From: JBGTCY01 sp041748615
Lineage (GTDB): Bacteria > Bacteroidota > Bacteroidia > Chitinophagales > CAIOSU01
Assembly (NCBI GenBank): GCA_041748615.1
Contig: JBGTCY010000118.1
Location: 1-10,373 of the forward strand
Length of the DNA: 10,373 bases
Direction of reading: 5' to 3'
A program made the translations under genes and the position numbers. Below the pieces are notes generated by a model. The model saw nothing but the letters and a program-made list of their open reading frames with translations, was not told the origin of the DNA and did no database searches. This document shows, piece after piece, positions 7,617 to 10,373 of this stretch (the stretch's first letter is position 1; the number at the start of each line of letters is the position of its first letter).

Positions 7617-7701
7617 GTTGTTCACGGGGTGGGGATTATTCACCGGAAAAGTTAAGCAGGGTTTGTATATTTTCGGCTGACAAATTACATTTTCATCAAA
7701 C

Positions 7702-8481
7702 TTGGAATTCGATAGTACCTTCCTGCTTTATTCCGGCATCCTGTTACTGGTTGGATTGGTAACGGGTTTTATTAATACCGTTGCCGGTGGCGGTTCACTG
7801 CTGACGCTTCCCGTTTTTATTTTCATGGGTTTTGATTCGGCAGTGGCGAATGCTACGAATCGTGTCGCGGTTTTTTACCAAAGCCTGACTTCCATTTTCG
7901 CGTTCAGGCGGCAGGGTATCCGGGGCATGCGTTACGGGTTGTGGTTGGGTTTGTCCGCAACGGTTGGCGCGGTGATAGGCACTTTTATCGCCATGAAAAT
8001 GGATAATGAAGTTTTTAAAACCGTGCTTGCCATCGTGATGTTTGTGGTGGTAATCTTAATCTTGTTAGACCCGCTCCTGAAAAAAGCGCACGCTATCGAA
8101 ATTCACTCTCCGCTGCGGCTCACGATTGCGCTCATCATTTTTTTCTTCATCGGCATTTATGGCGGATTCCTGCAAGCGGGCATCGGCTTTGTCATCATCG
8201 CCACCCTGAGCACCGTGAACAAAATGAACTTAGTGAAAATCAATAATATCAAAGTGATCGTGGTATTTATTTACACCGCCATGTCCGTGGCAATCTTCGC
8301 ATGGAAAGGTGTGATTGACTGGAAATACGGAATGGTGTTAGCCGTTGGACAAAGCGCGGGAGGATGGGCAGGCAGCGTTTGGTCGGTGCGGAAAGGTGAA
8401 AAATGGATTAGGCGCGTTTTGCTGCTGATGCTGCTGGTAATGGGATTAAAACTGTTGGATGTCCCGTTTCTGAATCCATGA
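7702..8481 (+). CDS. TSUP-family (TauE/SafE) inner-membrane permease
   Basis: This 259-residue, strongly hydrophobic protein has about eight membrane segments. The two homologous halves each carry the family's glycine-rich signature, AGGGSLLTLP at 28-37 and GGFLQAGIGF at 154-163. Members of the TSUP family export or import sulfite, sulfoacetate and related organosulfur or other anions, and the substrate here is not evident. The start is a TTG: the frame is closed by a TGA at 7678-7680, no in-frame ATG lies between, and the first downstream ATG would delete the first membrane segment and its signature. The gene is divergent from the SDR gene, and the gap of roughly 85 bases must hold both promoters. 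A 205-base AT-rich stretch follows before the next gene, with no clear terminator. Confidence 0.87.
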   Translation: MEFDSTFLLYSGILLLVGLVTGFINTVAGGGSLLTLPVFIFMGFDSAVANATNRVAVFYQSLTSIFAFRRQGIRGMRYGLWLGLSATVGAVIGTFIAMKMDNEVFKTVLAIVMFVVVILILLDPLLKKAHAIEIHSPLRLTIALIIFFFIGIYGGFLQAGIGFVIIATLSTVNKMNLVKINNIKVIVVFIYTAMSVAIFAWKGVIDWKYGMVLAVGQSAGGWAGSVWSVRKGEKWIRRVLLLMLLVMGLKLLDVPFLNP

Positions 8482-8686
8482 ATTGAGTCGTAGAAGAGGT
8501 TTTGTTTTCATTCGTTTTTTTGAGGTAAAAATAAATTCTAATGAAGAATCACTATTGTCTGACCAAAGATTTTGTTGTGGTGGGTCAATATTTAATAAAT
8601 AATCTCTTAATTTCATTTATTCTATTCACTTTATATTCCTACAAACGTCAACTTTGAATTTCGTTTAATTCAGTAAAATTTTATCC

Positions 8687-9427
8687 ATGAAAATCAATCC
8701 CACTCTTGTGATCCTCCTGCTCCTCTTCCTGTGTCATTCCGCGTTTTCGCAGATTCAAAATGAAACCTACACAGATTGCGACAACAATACCGAATCCATT
8801 CATGCGGTATTGGGCACCGGACAATCACTAATCATTGCTTCAAAAGGTTTTGATTGTTCCATCTGCATGAATCAGGCGCCTTCCATCCAGACTTTCGCTG
8901 CCGCGCAACCGGATGTGCGGGTGTGGGGCGCGATGGGATTTCGTTATTCATCCGCAACACCCACTTGCACGGGAGTCAACAACTGGAAAAATGCTTACGC
9001 GTGGAATGACATCTTCATGTTCACCGATGTCAATAATGACTGGCGCGGACAAGGCTACCCGACTTATTATGTATTCAGCGCGATTGATTCCCAAAAAGTG
9101 TATGAAGGACCCAGTTTCACAGCCGCAACAGATTCGGCTCTGGCACACCGCAAACTAATTAACACCACCACATCTATTTCAACAATACAGCGGGATGATT
9201 GTAAACTGAGTGTTCGTCAAAATATGATTGCTCTTTCCTGTCATTCGTTTCACGCTGAAAAATTAAATTTCGTATTGATGAATCTGAGCGGGCAGAAAAT
9301 CTTTGAAGGAGTTTCAGAAAACGGAAGTCAAATTTCCATTCCGCATGAAATCGTTTCCGGCATTTATCTGCTCACCGTGCTGAACAGAAATATCCCGGTA
9401 GTGAAGGGCAAGATTTTTATGCCTTAA
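8687..9427 (+). CDS. Secreted thioredoxin-fold protein with T9SS C-terminal sorting domain
   Basis: This 246-residue protein begins with a clear Sec signal peptide (hydrophobic 6-20, probable cleavage after the FS of SAFSQ near 21). Residues about 40-145 fit a thioredoxin/TlpA-like fold: strand SLIIASKGFDCSICMNQAP with a CSIC active-site pair at C57/C60, then a strand at VRVWGAMG, and GYPTYYVF with Pro125 at the cis-proline position. Residues about 165-246 form a T9SS type A sorting domain (LNFVLMNLSGQKIFEG, GIYLLTV, KGKIFMP). The inferred role is extracellular or surface-bound disulfide chemistry or redox protection. The family usually acts in the periplasm, so export through T9SS is the unusual point. 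Other cysteines (31, 94, 172, 185) may be structural. An intact CxxC argues for activity. No partner gene lies beside it. Confidence 0.8.
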   Translation: MKINPTLVILLLLFLCHSAFSQIQNETYTDCDNNTESIHAVLGTGQSLIIASKGFDCSICMNQAPSIQTFAAAQPDVRVWGAMGFRYSSATPTCTGVNNWKNAYAWNDIFMFTDVNNDWRGQGYPTYYVFSAIDSQKVYEGPSFTAATDSALAHRKLINTTTSISTIQRDDCKLSVRQNMIALSCHSFHAEKLNFVLMNLSGQKIFEGVSENGSQISIPHEIVSGIYLLTVLNRNIPVVKGKIFMP

Positions 9428-9478
9428 TGTTTTCGTGTTGTTATCCAGTCACGCAAGCACAATGTCATTTAGTTAAGT

Positions 9479-9506
9479 TCCGTTAGGAGTATCGTGTTTA
9501 TAGATG
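9479..9506 (+). repeat. Degenerate dispersed repeat (CCGTTAGGA...TTTATAGAT)
   Basis: This short segment resembles a recurring Bacteroidota intergenic repeat with a small palindromic head followed by a TGTTTATAGA-like tail. The GGGCGACCTT copies at 3481 and 3526 also run into TAGAAA- or TATCAA-like tails, so all three may be divergent members of one family. The call relies on recollection of the family and a loose match. Confidence 0.3.
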
Positions 9507-9534
9507 GATTTACCTAATTCAATCTCCACACAAA

Positions 9535-9602
9535 CTTTGATAGAAGCACAAAGCTTGATTTAACCACTGAACCGCCATTTTGGGGTAGGTGCTGTTATGC
9601 GG
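9535..9602 (-). repeat. Half attC-like element downstream of the DUF1990-like gene
   Basis: On the plus strand it carries, in order, CTTTGAT (9535), CACTGAACCGCCA (9565-9577) and GTTATGCGG (9594-9602). The same three blocks occur in the same order in the element upstream of the gene, the first two with identical 30-base spacing. In gene orientation CCGCATAAC comes 27 bases after the gene's stop codon, the place where an integron cassette has its attC R'' site. The opposite R' half (GTTATGC) was not found further left, so the element looks truncated or eroded. Confidence 0.5.
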
Positions 9603-9628
9603 TTGGCTTTGTATTTCTGTCGAATGTT

Positions 9629-10198
9629 TCATTGATTTGCTAATTGTCGTTTTACGTTTTTCAAAGCTGTCTTAGTGCAAAAAGTCTGATACGGAACAGA
9701 AAAAACAGGTCCGAGTAATTTTGTCAAAATATTTCCTGGTGTCGAATACGTTTGAATCTTAAAAACTATTTTGTTGTCAAGTTGCTCAACTGTAAATGTC
9801 GAAACGCCTTTCTCAACATGTCCTTCGAGAGTTTCGTAACTAAAACCTTTCTTGTCCGCTTGGTCTATGATTTCATTTATTCGTACACCAAAAATTATTT
9901 TCTGCAAAAAAGTCCTTGTTGGTGGAATGTAAACTTGTTGAGCTATTGTGTCGCCTATTTTCATCTTTCTATTTTCGTCTGTCCACTGATTTTTAAAGGT
10001 CATAATGTTATCGGGGAAAATTTGATAGTCGAAAAGAAAGTCAAGATTGAGTTGGTCCAGTCTTTTAGTCGTATCAATGTCAATGGTTGTTATTTTCTCT
10101 GTCAGCCGAGTTTTGTCATAGTCCATTACTTTCTTGGTCTTCAAAAAGTCAAGGTGTAGTTTGAACTTGTTTTTCTGGTCTGTTAGATAAATTTTCAT
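9629..10198 (-). CDS. DUF1990-like (UPF0548) protein, possible gene cassette
   Basis: The protein has 189 residues. The N-terminal part (1-75) is charged and predicted soluble, with a TRLTEKITTIDIDTTKRL stretch. Residues about 78-189 match the DUF1990 plan: KIGDTIAQQVYIPP, then VRINEIIDQADKKGFSYETLEGHVEKGVSTF, then a strand of the KIVFKIQTYSTPGN type and a C-terminal helix that runs LLGPVFSVPYQTF to the end. The family has no established reaction, and I assign none. No signal peptide or membrane segment is seen, so it is probably cytoplasmic. The ATG at 10198 has no Shine-Dalgarno sequence. It is the only gene of the window bracketed by the attC-like repeats, and its codon use is visibly AT-richer than that of the preceding genes, in keeping with transfer. 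No promoter is evident between the repeat and the start (26 bases). Confidence 0.72.
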   Translation of the reverse strand: MKIYLTDQKNKFKLHLDFLKTKKVMDYDKTRLTEKITTIDIDTTKRLDQLNLDFLFDYQIFPDNIMTFKNQWTDENRKMKIGDTIAQQVYIPPTRTFLQKIIFGVRINEIIDQADKKGFSYETLEGHVEKGVSTFTVEQLDNKIVFKIQTYSTPGNILTKLLGPVFSVPYQTFCTKTALKNVKRQLANQ

Positions 10199-10224
10199 TG
10201 TCGGTGGTGTCGTCTTTTAAGCTG

Positions 10225-10357
10225 CCGCATAACTTATCGCAGCTACCTGAAGGTGGGGAATTTTACCAATGAATTTGATGCGGAAAACCAAGCTTTGATT
10301 AACTACAAATGTGTCTGCGGAGCACTGAACCGCCACTTTTGCCAAACCGTTATGCGG
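10225..10357 (-). repeat. Complete attC-like element, 133 bp with 9-bp terminal inverted repeats
   Basis: CCGCATAAC at 10225-10233 is the perfect reverse complement of GTTATGCGG at 10349-10357. Between them the element shares CTTTGAT (10293) and CACTGAACCGCCA (10323-10335) with the half element at 9535-9602. Inside the terminal arms a second imperfect pairing is visible (AAGGTGGGG near 10250 with the CCGCCACTTT around 10331-10340), so the strand could fold into an interrupted hairpin, as integron attC sites do. It sits 26 bases upstream of the DUF1990-like start. The terminal core GTTATGC only loosely follows the GTTRRRY attC consensus. A dispersed palindromic repeat unrelated to integrons is the main alternative. 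Confidence 0.5.
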
Positions 10358-10373
10358 TCGTTTTTCTTTGCGC

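Noticed and set aside
8653..8682. Possible Bacteroidota promoter (TTTG then TAAAATTT) upstream of the thioredoxin-fold gene
   Set aside because: The predicted transcription start would fall at or after the ATG at 8687, and the -7 box does not fit TAnnTTTG.
9752..10159. Plus-strand frame of 135 codons opposite the DUF1990-like gene
   Set aside because: The opposite frame has recognisable DUF1990 features. This product is cysteine- and phenylalanine-rich without any motif, as expected from reading an AT-rich gene antisense.

Overview
The window looks like a chromosomal segment of a member of the Bacteroidota. Two proteins end in C-terminal sorting domains of the type IX secretion system (T9SS), a Bacteroidota-specific export route. 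Shine-Dalgarno sequences are mostly weak or absent, and the intergenic regions carry short palindromic repeats resembling those I associate with this phylum. A Chitinophagales- or Saprospiria-like origin is plausible, but the sequence does not settle it.

Layout. Bases 1-3240 (+) hold the 3' part of a large secreted putative glycoside hydrolase of the DUF5060/DUF4038 type, with a PKD domain and a T9SS sorting domain. Its 5' end lies outside the window. Bases 3241-3834 are a repeat-rich gap with two hairpins after the stop, four small palindromes in two types, and a 27-bp imperfect inverted repeat bounding a 446-bp segment. Bases 5118-3835 (-) are a two-gene operon: a small antibiotic-biosynthesis-monooxygenase-like protein, then an HSL-family alpha/beta hydrolase. 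Bases 6628-5267 (-) encode a DUF389 membrane protein followed by a strong hairpin terminator. Bases 6629-6947 are non-coding, with a GC-rich inverted repeat and a long AT-rich imperfect palindrome. Bases 7616-6948 (-) encode an atypical SDR of the TIP30/HTATIP2 type. Bases 7702-8481 (+) encode a TSUP (TauE/SafE) permease with a TTG start. Bases 8687-9427 (+) encode a secreted thioredoxin-fold protein with its own T9SS domain.

The right end (about 9480-10373) differs. A DUF1990-like gene that appears AT-richer than its neighbours lies on the minus strand between two related non-coding elements. Each carries the same 13-mer and a GTTATGCGG end. The element upstream of the gene has a matching CCGCATAAC 116 bases away, giving a 133-bp segment with 9-bp terminal inverted repeats. 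In gene orientation this reads as attC-like site, gene, attC-like site, as in an integron cassette. No integrase is visible, so the assignment is a hypothesis, but it is the observation most worth following.

The genes do not form one pathway. The two T9SS cargo genes point to extracellular polysaccharide degradation and extracellular redox or folding activity. The central genes are small housekeeping or accessory units in their own short operons. No complete, evident new defence or mobile system was found.
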